A stretch of 64,000 nt of DNA from Cerasicoccus frondis. GTDB taxonomy: Bacteria; Verrucomicrobiota; Verrucomicrobiia; Opitutales; Cerasicoccaceae. The stretch is from positions 1 to 64,000 of the forward strand of contig JAVDPC010000032.1 in assembly GCA_031296915.1 (NCBI GenBank). Direction: 5' to 3'. Position numbers and translations under genes: made by a program. Positions 1 through 7,233 of the stretch are shown piece by piece; the first letter of the stretch is position 1, and the number at the start of each line of letters is the position of its first letter. The notes below the pieces were generated by a model. The model was not told where the DNA came from. It saw nothing but the letters and a program-made list of their open reading frames with translations, and did not search any database.

Positions 1-54
1 GACGCTCAAGCCGCCTTGCTGGACACGAAAAATCACTGCGGCCTGATCGGCCAA

Positions 55-72
55 TCTAGATGAAAAGTGCTC
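55..72. repeat. 18-bp sequence shared with position 37387 (inverted)
   Basis: The 18-mer TCTAGATGAAAAGTGCTC lies just downstream of the ABC ATPase stop. It is found again as its exact reverse complement at 37387-37404, ahead of the polysaccharide deacetylase gene. The match extends three more bases with one mismatch. A chance 18-mer match between any two points of a 64-kb window is unlikely but not impossible. The role is unknown. Confidence 0.5.
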
Positions 73-86
73 TAGGGGGAGGGGGC

Positions 87-914
87 TCATCCGCGCTTGA
101 TCTGGCTCAACGCGTGGCCTGCCTCGGCCAGCAGCGTCAGCTTGCCGCCGTAGGTGCGGTGGAGGTTTTCCGCAGTGAAGACTTCGGAGGTGGGGCCTGC
201 GGCGACTACACGCATGTTGAGCAGGATGACGTAGTCAAAATATTGGGTGACGGTCGCCAGGTCGTGGTGCACGACGAGGGTGGTTTTGCCCTGGCCCTGC
301 AGCTCCTTGAGCAGGGTGACGATGGCGCGTTCGGTGGCGGCGTCGACGGCGGCAAACGGCTCGTCCATGAAATACAGGGTCGCGTCCTGCGCGAGGGCCC
401 GGGCGAGGAATACACGCTGCTGCTGCCCGCCCGAAAGTTGGTTGATCTGCCGGTCGGCCAAGTGGGAAACGCCTACGCGCTCGAGGGCGGCGCGGGCGAT
501 GTCTTTGTGCTTTTTGCGCACGGTTTTAAACCAGCCGATATCGCGGTAAAGGCCCATCGCGACGACATCCAGCGCGCTGACGGGGAAGTCCCAGTCCACG
601 CTTTCACGCTGCGGCACATAGCCGACCACGCTCCGTTGGCGCTTGTAGGGCTGCCCGTAAATTTGAACCAGGCCGCTGGCTTTGGGCACGAGGTCGAGGC
701 AGGCTTTGATGAGCGTGCTTTTGCCTGCGCCGTTGGGGCCGACTATGCCTACTAACTTGCCTTCGGGAATGTCGAGATCGACGTCCCACAGGACGGGTTT
801 GCGGTGGTAGGCCACCGTGAGGTCGTGGATGGAGAGCGGCGCCCGTGGCGAATGGTCGTCCTCGCGCAGCGGGGGCGTATTCTTCGGCTTCTTATGAAAG
901 ATCAGGTCGGGCAT
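87..914 (-). CDS. Metal (Mn/Zn-type) ABC transporter ATP-binding protein
   Basis: Cytoplasmic ATPase subunit that powers import of a divalent metal, most likely Mn2+ or Zn2+, by a cluster A-I type ABC transporter. The 275-aa protein has Walker A GPNGAGKST (about residues 59-67), signature LSGGQQQR (160-167), Walker B YFMDEP (181-186) and the switch histidine H217. The stretch PQRESVDWDFP is characteristic of Mn/Zn/Fe chelate ATPases in the ZnuC/MntB/TroB group. It follows the binding-protein gene by about 31 bp on the same strand, so the two are probably co-transcribed. No permease is visible: only 86 bp follow the stop before the window edge and they hold no start codon on this strand, so the permease must lie beyond it. 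Family call is firm; the metal is inferred from the MntR-like neighbour. Confidence 0.93.
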   Translation of the reverse strand: MPDLIFHKKPKNTPPLREDDHSPRAPLSIHDLTVAYHRKPVLWDVDLDIPEGKLVGIVGPNGAGKSTLIKACLDLVPKASGLVQIYGQPYKRQRSVVGYVPQRESVDWDFPVSALDVVAMGLYRDIGWFKTVRKKHKDIARAALERVGVSHLADRQINQLSGGQQQRVFLARALAQDATLYFMDEPFAAVDAATERAIVTLLKELQGQGKTTLVVHHDLATVTQYFDYVILLNMRVVAAGPTSEVFTAENLHRTYGGKLTLLAEAGHALSQIKRG

Positions 915-953
915 GGTGATGACTCCTTAGTTTACAGCATTTTTCACTCCCAT

Positions 954-1922
954 TCAATTGGGGGCGCTCAGTTTGCCATTCAGGCCTTTGGTCGGCGCCT
1001 CGCCGCCGAGGGCGTTGGCGATGATGGTGGAGTTGTGGTCGATCATGCCAATGTAGGTGCCTTCGTAAGTCCCCGCCGGGCCCATGGCGTCGGAATACAA
1101 GGAGCCGCCGATCTTGAGCGTGTGGCCTTTGGCCGCGGCGCCTTCGACGAGGGCGCGCACGTTTTTATCGCTGACCGAAGTTTCGACAAACACCGCTGGA
1201 ATCTGGTTCTGCACGAGGAAATCGACCAACAGCTCTATGTCGCGCACTCCGGCTTCGGACTCCGTGCTAAGCCCCTGAATGCCCTTCACCTCGATGCCAT
1301 AAGCGCGCCCCAGGTAGTTAAACGCATCGTGCGCGGTGACGAGGTAGCGCTGATTCTCAGGAATGCTCGCCAACGCTTCACGTGCGTAAGCGTCGAGTTG
1401 CTCAAGCTTGGCGATGTAAGCCGTAGCGTTTTTAGCGTAATAGGCGGCGTTTGCAGGATCGTATTCCGACAGACCTTTGGCGATGACTTTGGTGGCGGCA
1501 ATCCAGCCTTGGACGTCCATCCACACGTGTGGGTCATAGTGTTCAGACTCATCGGAGAGAACGTAGCCATCGGACTCGGCAATATCCTCGGTGACGGCGT
1601 AGACTGGCTGGCCACGGCGCGCGAGCTTGGTCAACACGTCGGACATTTTGCCCTCCAGCATGAGGCCATTGTAAAAGACCACGTCCGCTCGCTTGAGGGC
1701 GATCAGGTCATTGCGGGTTGGTTTGTAGAGGTGAGGGTCGATCCCTTCGCCGATCAGGCCTTCGACCTCGGCTTTATCGCCCGCCACATTGCGCACGACA
1801 TCGGTGATCATGCCGACGGTGGTCACGACTTTATACGGATACTGTTTTGGCGCCGCCGAGGCGGGGAGGGCGGTTAAGAGTGCGCCGATCACGGCGCAGG
1901 CGAAGAGAATCGATTTTTTCAT
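954..1922 (-). CDS. Metal ABC transporter substrate-binding protein (TroA/ZnuA family)
   Basis: Periplasmic metal-binding component of the ABC importer. I place the start at the ATG ending at 1922 (322 aa), because MKKSILFACAVIGALLTALP is a clear signal peptide with a cleavage site near ASA-AP; a longer reading frame back to 1997 overlaps the upstream gene and has no signal character. Candidate metal ligands are H64 (DPHLYKP), H132 (DPHVWMD), H198 (TAHDAF) and D278 (SLYSDAMG). This His-His-His-Asp set matches the spacing known for TroA, which binds Zn or Mn. The long His-rich loop typical of zinc-specific ZnuA is absent. Only 4 bp separate this gene from the porin gene upstream, indicating one operon porin-SBP-ATPase. 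Manganese is the likely substrate given the adjacent MntR-like regulator, but zinc cannot be excluded. Confidence 0.92.
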   Translation of the reverse strand: MKKSILFACAVIGALLTALPASAAPKQYPYKVVTTVGMITDVVRNVAGDKAEVEGLIGEGIDPHLYKPTRNDLIALKRADVVFYNGLMLEGKMSDVLTKLARRGQPVYAVTEDIAESDGYVLSDESEHYDPHVWMDVQGWIAATKVIAKGLSEYDPANAAYYAKNATAYIAKLEQLDAYAREALASIPENQRYLVTAHDAFNYLGRAYGIEVKGIQGLSTESEAGVRDIELLVDFLVQNQIPAVFVETSVSDKNVRALVEGAAAKGHTLKIGGSLYSDAMGPAGTYEGTYIGMIDHNSTIIANALGGEAPTKGLNGKLSAPN

Positions 1923-1926
1923 AGTT

Positions 1927-3213
1927 TTAAAAGATGACTGAGCAGCGAGCGCCGACCACGAGGGCGTCGCGGTCGCTGTAATGCGGGTTGATGACATATT
2001 GCAGGTCGGGCTGGATGGAGAGCCACCCGGCGACAGCGACGGCGTAGGTCGCCTCGATGACGGTTTCCGTGCTGGTGACGGGGGTTCCCCCGGCGCGGGT
2101 GGCGCTCAGGTAATCGTCGCCAAACCAAGTGTGCGAGCAGGCGAGGCCGAATGCGTCGTCCTCAAAGCAGATACTTTGCAACGCAAAGCCAGCGTCGAAG
2201 TATGCGCCGACGGTAGCCAGGTTTTCGTCGGGCGTAACGCCGCCGCGGCAGAAAATTGACAGGCCAAATGCATTGACCGACGGGTCCATGATTTGGTGGT
2301 CAATCAACGCATACATGGCGCCCAGGCCGGACTCGGTTACACCGGTGTTGAAGTCGGTGAAATCGCTTGTTGCGTAGTAGCCGCCCAGCTTGAAGACGCC
2401 GTCGCCCAGCAGTTGGTAGTCGAGCGCTGCTTCGCCAAACCAAGCCCAGCCAGCGCTGCCGCCCGTGCGCCAGTCAAACCCGTGGTTGTTGGATTGGTTG
2501 GGGCCGGCGTCACCTGCGTAGATGGCCGTTTGGAAATGTGCGTTCTCGAGCGCCTCCACGCGGATCAAGGCGCCGGGCGCGGCGAGCGGGTAGATCGGCG
2601 CCGCGAGGTTGCCGGACTCCACCGGGAGCGGCCCGAAGGCTGAGTTGATGAACAACAAGGCGGTCTCGGAAACCATGAAATCGTCATCGACCGCGATTTG
2701 GCCAGCTTTGACGATTACCTGCTCATCGGCGAAGGATTGCTGCAGGAAAATATTGAAGATGTTGAAGTCGGTGTCGGTGTAGATGTTGCTCACCGCGTTG
2801 AAATCACCCACGTACGGCCCGCTTAAATCATTGCCGTGAAAATAAAACGCATTGATGAAAAACGCGCCGCCTTCCCAGCCAGCCAGCGTTTCCAAGTCGG
2901 CTTCCAGTCCGAAATCGAGCAACCCCTGCCAACTGGAGTCTGCGTCCACACCGCCATCGGCATTGGCTAGAAATTGGCCGGTGAACTCCGCATAAGGCGT
3001 GAGACCAGCGTCACCAAGCTCATCGCGAACGCCGAACCACGCGCCCGTTAGGCCATCCTGATTCAGAAAATCATTGTCCAGCAATTCGTTGCCGGTGCGC
3101 ACTTCATCGTTCAGGTCTTCTGCGGGATCGATGGCCAAATTCGTTTCTCCCTCAGCCATGAGACTGAGAGGCAGTGCGAAGAGAAGGCCGTTGATGTGGT
3201 TTCGAATGCTCAT
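1927..3213 (-). CDS. OprB-like carbohydrate-selective porin family protein in metal operon
   Basis: Predicted outer-membrane beta-barrel, 428 aa. An N-terminal signal region (about residues 1-20, ending SLMAEG) precedes the DGLTGAWFGVRDEL-type motif near residue 53 that marks the OprB family. The body alternates short aromatic and acidic strands and ends in the aromatic C-terminal residue pattern (SVIF) expected of outer-membrane proteins. It is first in the operon with the metal-binding protein and ATPase, and faces the MntR-like gene across the twin palindromes. The context suggests it admits metal or a metal complex rather than sugar; this is inference. Related porins next to Mn regulators are known (MnoP-type channels), but I cannot show homology here. 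One copy of the window's 19-bp palindrome is embedded in its coding sequence at 2172-2190. Confidence 0.85.
   Translation of the reverse strand: MSIRNHINGLLFALPLSLMAEGETNLAIDPAEDLNDEVRTGNELLDNDFLNQDGLTGAWFGVRDELGDAGLTPYAEFTGQFLANADGGVDADSSWQGLLDFGLEADLETLAGWEGGAFFINAFYFHGNDLSGPYVGDFNAVSNIYTDTDFNIFNIFLQQSFADEQVIVKAGQIAVDDDFMVSETALLFINSAFGPLPVESGNLAAPIYPLAAPGALIRVEALENAHFQTAIYAGDAGPNQSNNHGFDWRTGGSAGWAWFGEAALDYQLLGDGVFKLGGYYATSDFTDFNTGVTESGLGAMYALIDHQIMDPSVNAFGLSIFCRGGVTPDENLATVGAYFDAGFALQSICFEDDAFGLACSHTWFGDDYLSATRAGGTPVTSTETVIEATYAVAVAGWLSIQPDLQYVINPHYSDRDALVVGARCSVIF
2172..2190. repeat. 19-bp palindrome, copy 1 (inside porin gene)
   Basis: TACTTTGC-AAC-GCAAAGCC: left arm perfect, right arm differing at the last two bases from the consensus TACTTTGCnnnGCAAAGTA. 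It is read through in frame by the porin gene, around residues 342-347 (LQSI). Confidence 0.7.
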
Positions 3214-3299
3214 TATGGACGCTGATGCAGCAGGTGGTTCGCCTTGGGATAAGGGCTGTTAATTTTAAAAGTCAGATTTGGATCGCTTCATTTATACTA

Positions 3300-3341
3300 A
3301 TGTAGCCTGTGCTACATGATGCCTTGTAGCCTGTGCTACAT
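3300..3341. promoter_or_regulatory. Twin palindromic operators, probable MntR boxes
   Basis: Two copies of TGTAGCCTGTGCTACA (half-sites TGTAGC/GCTACA, 4-bp centre CTGT) lie at 3301-3316 and 3325-3340, 24 bp apart centre to centre. Flanking A/T bases extend the symmetry to ATGTAGC...GCTACAT in the first copy. They sit between the divergent porin and mntR-like genes. A plus-strand -10-like TATACT at 3293-3298 places the first palindrome at the start of transcription, which would suit repression. MntR/DtxR proteins are known to bind paired palindromes; assignment to this regulator is inference from position. Confidence 0.75.
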
Positions 3342-3382
3342 GGTTGACTTGTCAATCGAATTTCTTTGAATTTCTTTCAGGC

Positions 3383-3802
3383 ATGTCGGGAACCACGAAA
3401 CATCAATCACCTGCGCGGCGTCACCAGCGGGTGCGCAAGCAGCATTCCAATGAATTGGCCCAGGACTATGCGGAGGCGATTCATGAGTTGGCGGAGGCGG
3501 GTCAAACGCCACGCGTCACAGACCTGCAGGAGATCTTCGGGGTGTCCCACGTATCGGTGGTGCGGGCGTTGCAGCGCTTCGAAAAGCGGGGGTTGCTGGA
3601 TCGCTCAGGCGACGGCATTGAGCTCACTGCCGAGGGGCGGAAGATGGCGACTGAGGCGGCTGCGCGACACAATCTGGTGGTCGATTTTCTGCGCGCGCTG
3701 GGGGTTTCGGAGCCGCAGGCGCATGCGGATGCCGAGGGGCTGGAGCATCACATCAGCGATGAGACGCTGGCTGCCATGAAGCGCTTTATGAGCGAGCAAT
3801 AG
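3383..3802 (+). CDS. mntR: MntR-like manganese-responsive transcriptional regulator (DtxR family)
   Basis: Probable metal-dependent repressor of the metal uptake operon. From the ATG at 3383 the protein has 139 aa; a TTG at 3344 would add 13 residues but overlaps the operator region, so the ATG is preferred. It has an N-terminal helix region with HSNELAQDYAEAIHELAE, a winged helix-turn-helix (VTDLQEIFGVSHVSVVRALQ), and a C-terminal metal-binding/dimerisation segment RHNLVVDFLRALGVS...DAEGLEHHISDETL. The ERH/AEGLEHHxS signature matches proteobacterial MntR, which also has about 150 aa and lacks the SH3-like domain of DtxR. It is divergent from the porin-SBP-ATPase operon and shares the twin operators with it, so autoregulation is likely. 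Confidence in the family is high; metal specificity is inferred. Confidence 0.9.
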   Translation: MSGTTKHQSPARRHQRVRKQHSNELAQDYAEAIHELAEAGQTPRVTDLQEIFGVSHVSVVRALQRFEKRGLLDRSGDGIELTAEGRKMATEAAARHNLVVDFLRALGVSEPQAHADAEGLEHHISDETLAAMKRFMSEQ

Positions 3803-3806
3803 CGCG

Positions 3807-4979
3807 TTACTTCTCTGCCCCAAGCATGGCTTGGCGCAGGCTGCGCTGAAGCTGTTCGATACGGAACGGCTTGGGCACAATGTCCGTGATGGCGAGCCGG
3901 TCGACCAGTGGATGATCCTTCGTGTCGTCGAACGCCGTGATCAAAATAAACGGAATGTCCGGACGCAGTTTGCGAACGGCGGCGGCCAGCTCCAGGCCAG
4001 TCATTTCCGGCATGCGGGAATCGCTCAGGATGATGTCAAAATACTCCGGTCGGCGTTGAAAAATCTCGTATGCCTCGCGCCCGTGTGAGGCCACGGTTAC
4101 ACGGTAGCCAAGGGTGTGCAGGATGTCCACGCCAAGGCTGCGAATGGTCGGTTCGTCGTCGACGAGCAGGATGCAAATGCTGCGGGATTGGGAATTGTTG
4201 GCCAATTGCTCAATCGCTGGCGACGCGTTGGCCTCCTCAACTGCGTTGTCCGGCGCGAGCGGGAGCTGGATGTCAAACGCGGCGCCTGCATTGGCTTCGC
4301 TGCTGACTTGGATGGTCCCTTTGTGCGCGTCGATGACGCTTTTGACCACTGCGAGGCCCAGGCCACTGCCCATGCCGAAATGTTTCGTGGTGTAAAAGGG
4401 GTCGAAAATACGGTCCAACTTGTCCTGATCGATGCCATGGCCGTTGTCGGAAACACCAATGTGGGCCTGGCCGTCGGCTGTGTAGAGTTTGATCATCAAC
4501 TCGCCGCGGTCCTGTTGGCCAAGGGCAGAAAGAGCGTTCGTGCAAAGGTTCATCACGGCCTGCGCCAGTTGGCTGGAGGCGCCGATGACGTAGACTGGCT
4601 CCTTGGTGACCTTGGTCTTGAGCTTGATGCTGGGCTGAATCGTCGAGCCGATGAGGTGGACGATTTCGTTGACTACTTTGGTCAGATCAAAGCAGGCTGT
4701 TGGCATCTGGTGCGTTCGGCTGAAGGCCTGTATCTGGCCGGTCAACTCAGTGATCAGCCGGGAGGCGAGGCGGATGTTGGCCAGCGATTTCTTCAGTTCG
4801 TTTTCGTTTTTGAGCGCACGCTCGGCCAACTGGGCGTTGCCCTGGATGCTGGTGACGAGGTTATTGATGTCGTGGGCGATGCCCCGCGCTAACTTCCCCA
4901 AAGTAATCGTTTGCTCCATGCTGTCGTCAACGTCTAGGGTAGGAGCTACGGGCTCGATGTCCTCGTTTGCATCTGGCAT
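3807..4979 (-). CDS. Soluble hybrid histidine kinase with C-terminal receiver domain
   Basis: Two-component signalling protein of 390 aa. The phosphoacceptor helix is at the very start (GIAHDINN, H36), followed by an HATPase_c domain with N-box NLCTNAL, G1 box DNGHGI, F box DPFYTTK and G2 box GSGLGLAVV. A linker leads to a receiver domain (ILLVDDEP, phosphoacceptor D320 in ILSDSRMP, K near VPKPF). There is no membrane segment and no PAS, GAF or other input domain, so signal sensing must come from a partner or from the short N-terminus. The HDINN variant of the H-box is typical of NtrB-like/HisKA kinases. It is convergent with the mntR-like gene (4 bp apart) and divergent from the nuclease-like gene. 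No separate response regulator is adjacent. The target is unknown. Confidence 0.9.
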   Translation of the reverse strand: MPDANEDIEPVAPTLDVDDSMEQTITLGKLARGIAHDINNLVTSIQGNAQLAERALKNENELKKSLANIRLASRLITELTGQIQAFSRTHQMPTACFDLTKVVNEIVHLIGSTIQPSIKLKTKVTKEPVYVIGASSQLAQAVMNLCTNALSALGQQDRGELMIKLYTADGQAHIGVSDNGHGIDQDKLDRIFDPFYTTKHFGMGSGLGLAVVKSVIDAHKGTIQVSSEANAGAAFDIQLPLAPDNAVEEANASPAIEQLANNSQSRSICILLVDDEPTIRSLGVDILHTLGYRVTVASHGREAYEIFQRRPEYFDIILSDSRMPEMTGLELAAAVRKLRPDIPFILITAFDDTKDHPLVDRLAITDIVPKPFRIEQLQRSLRQAMLGAEK

Positions 4980-5027
4980 GCGTTCACCATTGATTAATCT
5001 TACCTTGTTTCAAGCATCATCTGCGTA

Positions 5028-5729
5028 ATGGGACGGCGATTCACCCAACAATTTTCACTTTGTGGCGCTCTGTTTCTATCATCTGCCGCCGTGCTTGCAG
5101 TCGATGATGCCGGGGAATTACCCACTCCTGCTGAGCCGCCCATTCTGCTTGATCAACATGAGACGACTTATCCGCTTCCGGTGTTGATTGAACAAATATC
5201 GGGGTATCAAGTCATCCCGTGGAATGGGCAACTACAGGACTTGCTTCGTGACGCTGCGGAGTCAGTGCGAGCGGCGGCGCAGGCGCAGCCGGTGACATCG
5301 GGGCGCATTAACGAAGTGGGGCTTCGCGTGGAGCAGCTCTTGCGAACGGCGCTGGAGGCCGAGGGCTTTAACGTAGATACGCCGCGCACGCAGTCGGGGC
5401 GTCGTCAAAGCGCAGGCTACCCGGACCTCGTGGCGCGCAAGGATGGCCAAACATTCTATGTCGAAGTGAAGTGCTTCAGTGAGGGGACGACCAACTCCAC
5501 GCAGCGAACCTTTTACCTGTCGCCTTCGGATGACCCGAAGATCCGCGAAGACGCGCATCATTTGCTCTTTGGTTTCCAGGTCAAGGAAGTCGCCGAAGGG
5601 CAGTACTCGGTGGAGTCCTACGAAGTGCTCGATCTTTTCGGTCTGGAGTGCGCGATGAAAGTCGAGTTCAACGCCAGTAACCGCGACCTTTACAACGGCG
5701 AGTTGACCATCCTCAAGTCAGGCGAATAA
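5028..5729 (+). CDS. Exported protein with PD-(D/E)XK nuclease-like core
   Basis: Unassigned 233-aa protein. Residues 1-24 form a signal peptide (basic MGRR start, hydrophobic core LCGALFLSSAAVLA, likely cleavage after AVLA). The central part carries a restriction-endonuclease-like motif: E96 on an upstream helix, P132-D133 in AGYPDLVARKDG, and E146-V-K148 in FYVEVKCF. This arrangement (E...PD...ExK) is that of PD-(D/E)XK nucleases. If exported, it would be a periplasmic or secreted nuclease, or a catalytically retired relative. It is divergent from the hybrid kinase (48 bp between starts) and has no methylase or immunity-like neighbour, which argues against a classical restriction system. 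Fold assignment is from motif reading only. Confidence 0.6.
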   Translation: MGRRFTQQFSLCGALFLSSAAVLAVDDAGELPTPAEPPILLDQHETTYPLPVLIEQISGYQVIPWNGQLQDLLRDAAESVRAAAQAQPVTSGRINEVGLRVEQLLRTALEAEGFNVDTPRTQSGRRQSAGYPDLVARKDGQTFYVEVKCFSEGTTNSTQRTFYLSPSDDPKIREDAHHLLFGFQVKEVAEGQYSVESYEVLDLFGLECAMKVEFNASNRDLYNGELTILKSGE

Positions 5730-5775
5730 CCAAGCCCTTGTCTCCGCCTTTGCATGGCAACGGTTGGATAAAGCG

Positions 5776-5802
5776 AAGCCCGGTCCTGAAGCGAACCGGG
5801 CT
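5776..5802. terminator. Hairpin between convergent genes
   Basis: A 9-bp perfect stem AAGCCCGGT / ACCGGGCTT encloses a 9-base loop between the nuclease-like gene and the convergent pilC-like gene. No T-run follows on either strand, so it is at most a weak or Rho-assisted bidirectional terminator. Confidence 0.5.
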
Positions 5803-5838
5803 TGCGATGTAAACTGTCCTCGGGGCAACCGGAGTTGC

Positions 5839-7113
5839 TTAGGTGAGGTTTTGGATGATGGAGATAATCGGCAGGAAGAGCGCGATAACAATGGTGCCGA
5901 CGATCACCGCGAGGAAGATAATCATGATCGGCTCGATGATGGAGGTGATCGAGTTCACGGCGTTGTCCACGTCTTCATCGTAGTTGTCCGCAATGCGGTT
6001 CAACATTTCGGCGAGTTCACCGGTTTCTTCACCGACGTCGATCATACTGGTGACCATCGTGGGGAAAATCTTCTGCTGCTCCAGCGGAGTGGCGAGGCTT
6101 TCACCGTCACGCACGCGGTCATGCACCTTGTTGAGCGCGGCGGCGATGCGGCTGTTGCCGATGACGTCACGCGTAATGTTCAAGGACTGCAGGATCGGCA
6201 CGCCGGAAGAGAGCAGGGTCCCGAAGGTGCGGGTAAAGCGGGAGATCGCGGCTTTGCTCACCAGCTCGCCCACCTTGGGCGTGTTGAGCGCGAGCCAATC
6301 CTTGGCTTTTTGGCCGGGGCCAGTGCTGATCAGGAAGCGGAAGACAAAGAAGAGGACGACGAAGGCGGCAAATTTGATGAGACCGTCGACGAATCCAGTT
6401 GGCTTCACCAGGTTACCCGCATTGATGACGAATTCCGTCAACGCTGGCATGGACTTGCCCTTGAGCATCGTTTCGAAAATTTCCTGGAACTTCGGCACGA
6501 TGAACATGAGCAGACCCATCACGATGATGAACGCGACCGAGATAATGACGATCGGGTAAATCATGGCGGACTTGATCTTCTTGCGGGTCTTCAAGTCCTT
6601 TTCCATGAACTTCGCCAAACGAGTCAGCACGACGTCGAGCACGCCGCCGGCCTCACCGGCTTTAATCATATTCACGAAGAGAGGTTTGAAAATCTTGGGA
6701 TGCTGCGCGAGACCGTCCGAGAGGTTGTTACCGGAGCGGACGTTGTCGGCGATTTGCACGAGCACGTCTTTGAAGCGCGGGTTCTTCTCCTGGCGAATCA
6801 TGACCTCAAGGCTTCGCAGAAGGGGGAGGCCGGCTTGGAGCAGGGTCGCCATCTGGCGCGTAAAGATGGTCAGGTCTTCCTGGTTGATGACGGCGCCGAA
6901 TGCCATGCCGCCGCCCTTTTTGCCGCTGGACTTGGCGCTGCTCGTGGCGCCTCGGCGCGATTTCTTGGGCGAGTCAGCCTGCTGGGTGATGCTGCTGACC
7001 ATCAGGCCCATGCCCGAAAGCTTGTTTTGAGCGTCGTCTTGCGATGCTGCGTCAATGGCGCCGGACTTCTGTTTGCCGGATGGATCGATTGCGGTGTAGC
7101 TGAATTTTGCCAT
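5839..7113 (-). CDS. pilC: Type IV pilus/type II secretion inner-membrane platform protein (PilC/GspF)
   Basis: Polytopic inner-membrane protein of the pilus or secretion machine; in known systems it links the cytoplasmic ATPases to pilin assembly. The 424-aa length is normal. Two T2SSF domains are visible, one at about residues 85-205 (FTRQMATLLQAGLPLLRSL) and one at about 290-410 (FTRTFGTLLSSGVPILQSL), each followed by hydrophobic segments. The C-terminus IVIALFLPIISIIQNLT is the classic family ending. The N-terminus MAKFSYTAIDPSGKQ is also typical. It is last in the run of pilus genes, 120 bp downstream of a GspE/PilB ATPase. Distinguishing pilus from type II secretion is not possible from this protein alone; the nearby PilT points to retractile pili. 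Confidence 0.95.
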   Translation of the reverse strand: MAKFSYTAIDPSGKQKSGAIDAASQDDAQNKLSGMGLMVSSITQQADSPKKSRRGATSSAKSSGKKGGGMAFGAVINQEDLTIFTRQMATLLQAGLPLLRSLEVMIRQEKNPRFKDVLVQIADNVRSGNNLSDGLAQHPKIFKPLFVNMIKAGEAGGVLDVVLTRLAKFMEKDLKTRKKIKSAMIYPIVIISVAFIIVMGLLMFIVPKFQEIFETMLKGKSMPALTEFVINAGNLVKPTGFVDGLIKFAAFVVLFFVFRFLISTGPGQKAKDWLALNTPKVGELVSKAAISRFTRTFGTLLSSGVPILQSLNITRDVIGNSRIAAALNKVHDRVRDGESLATPLEQQKIFPTMVTSMIDVGEETGELAEMLNRIADNYDEDVDNAVNSITSIIEPIMIIFLAVIVGTIVIALFLPIISIIQNLT

Positions 7114-7233
7114 GGGGTCTTAAGCGTGTGTCAGGTAAAGAGGTCGTTTAAATTGCGGTGCTGGTGGGTAAGAGACAATGCAAATGTGCGTTGAAAACGG
7201 GCGGAAATCATGATTTTCCGCGTTTTAGGCTCC

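Noticed and set aside
5028..5729. Restriction-modification system
   Set aside because: No methylase or specificity gene is nearby and the protein has a signal peptide, so a classical system is not supported.
5764..7194. 476-codon open frame on the plus strand opposite pilC
   Set aside because: Antisense shadow of a well-supported PilC/GspF gene; composition rich in His, Asp and Gly with no domain.
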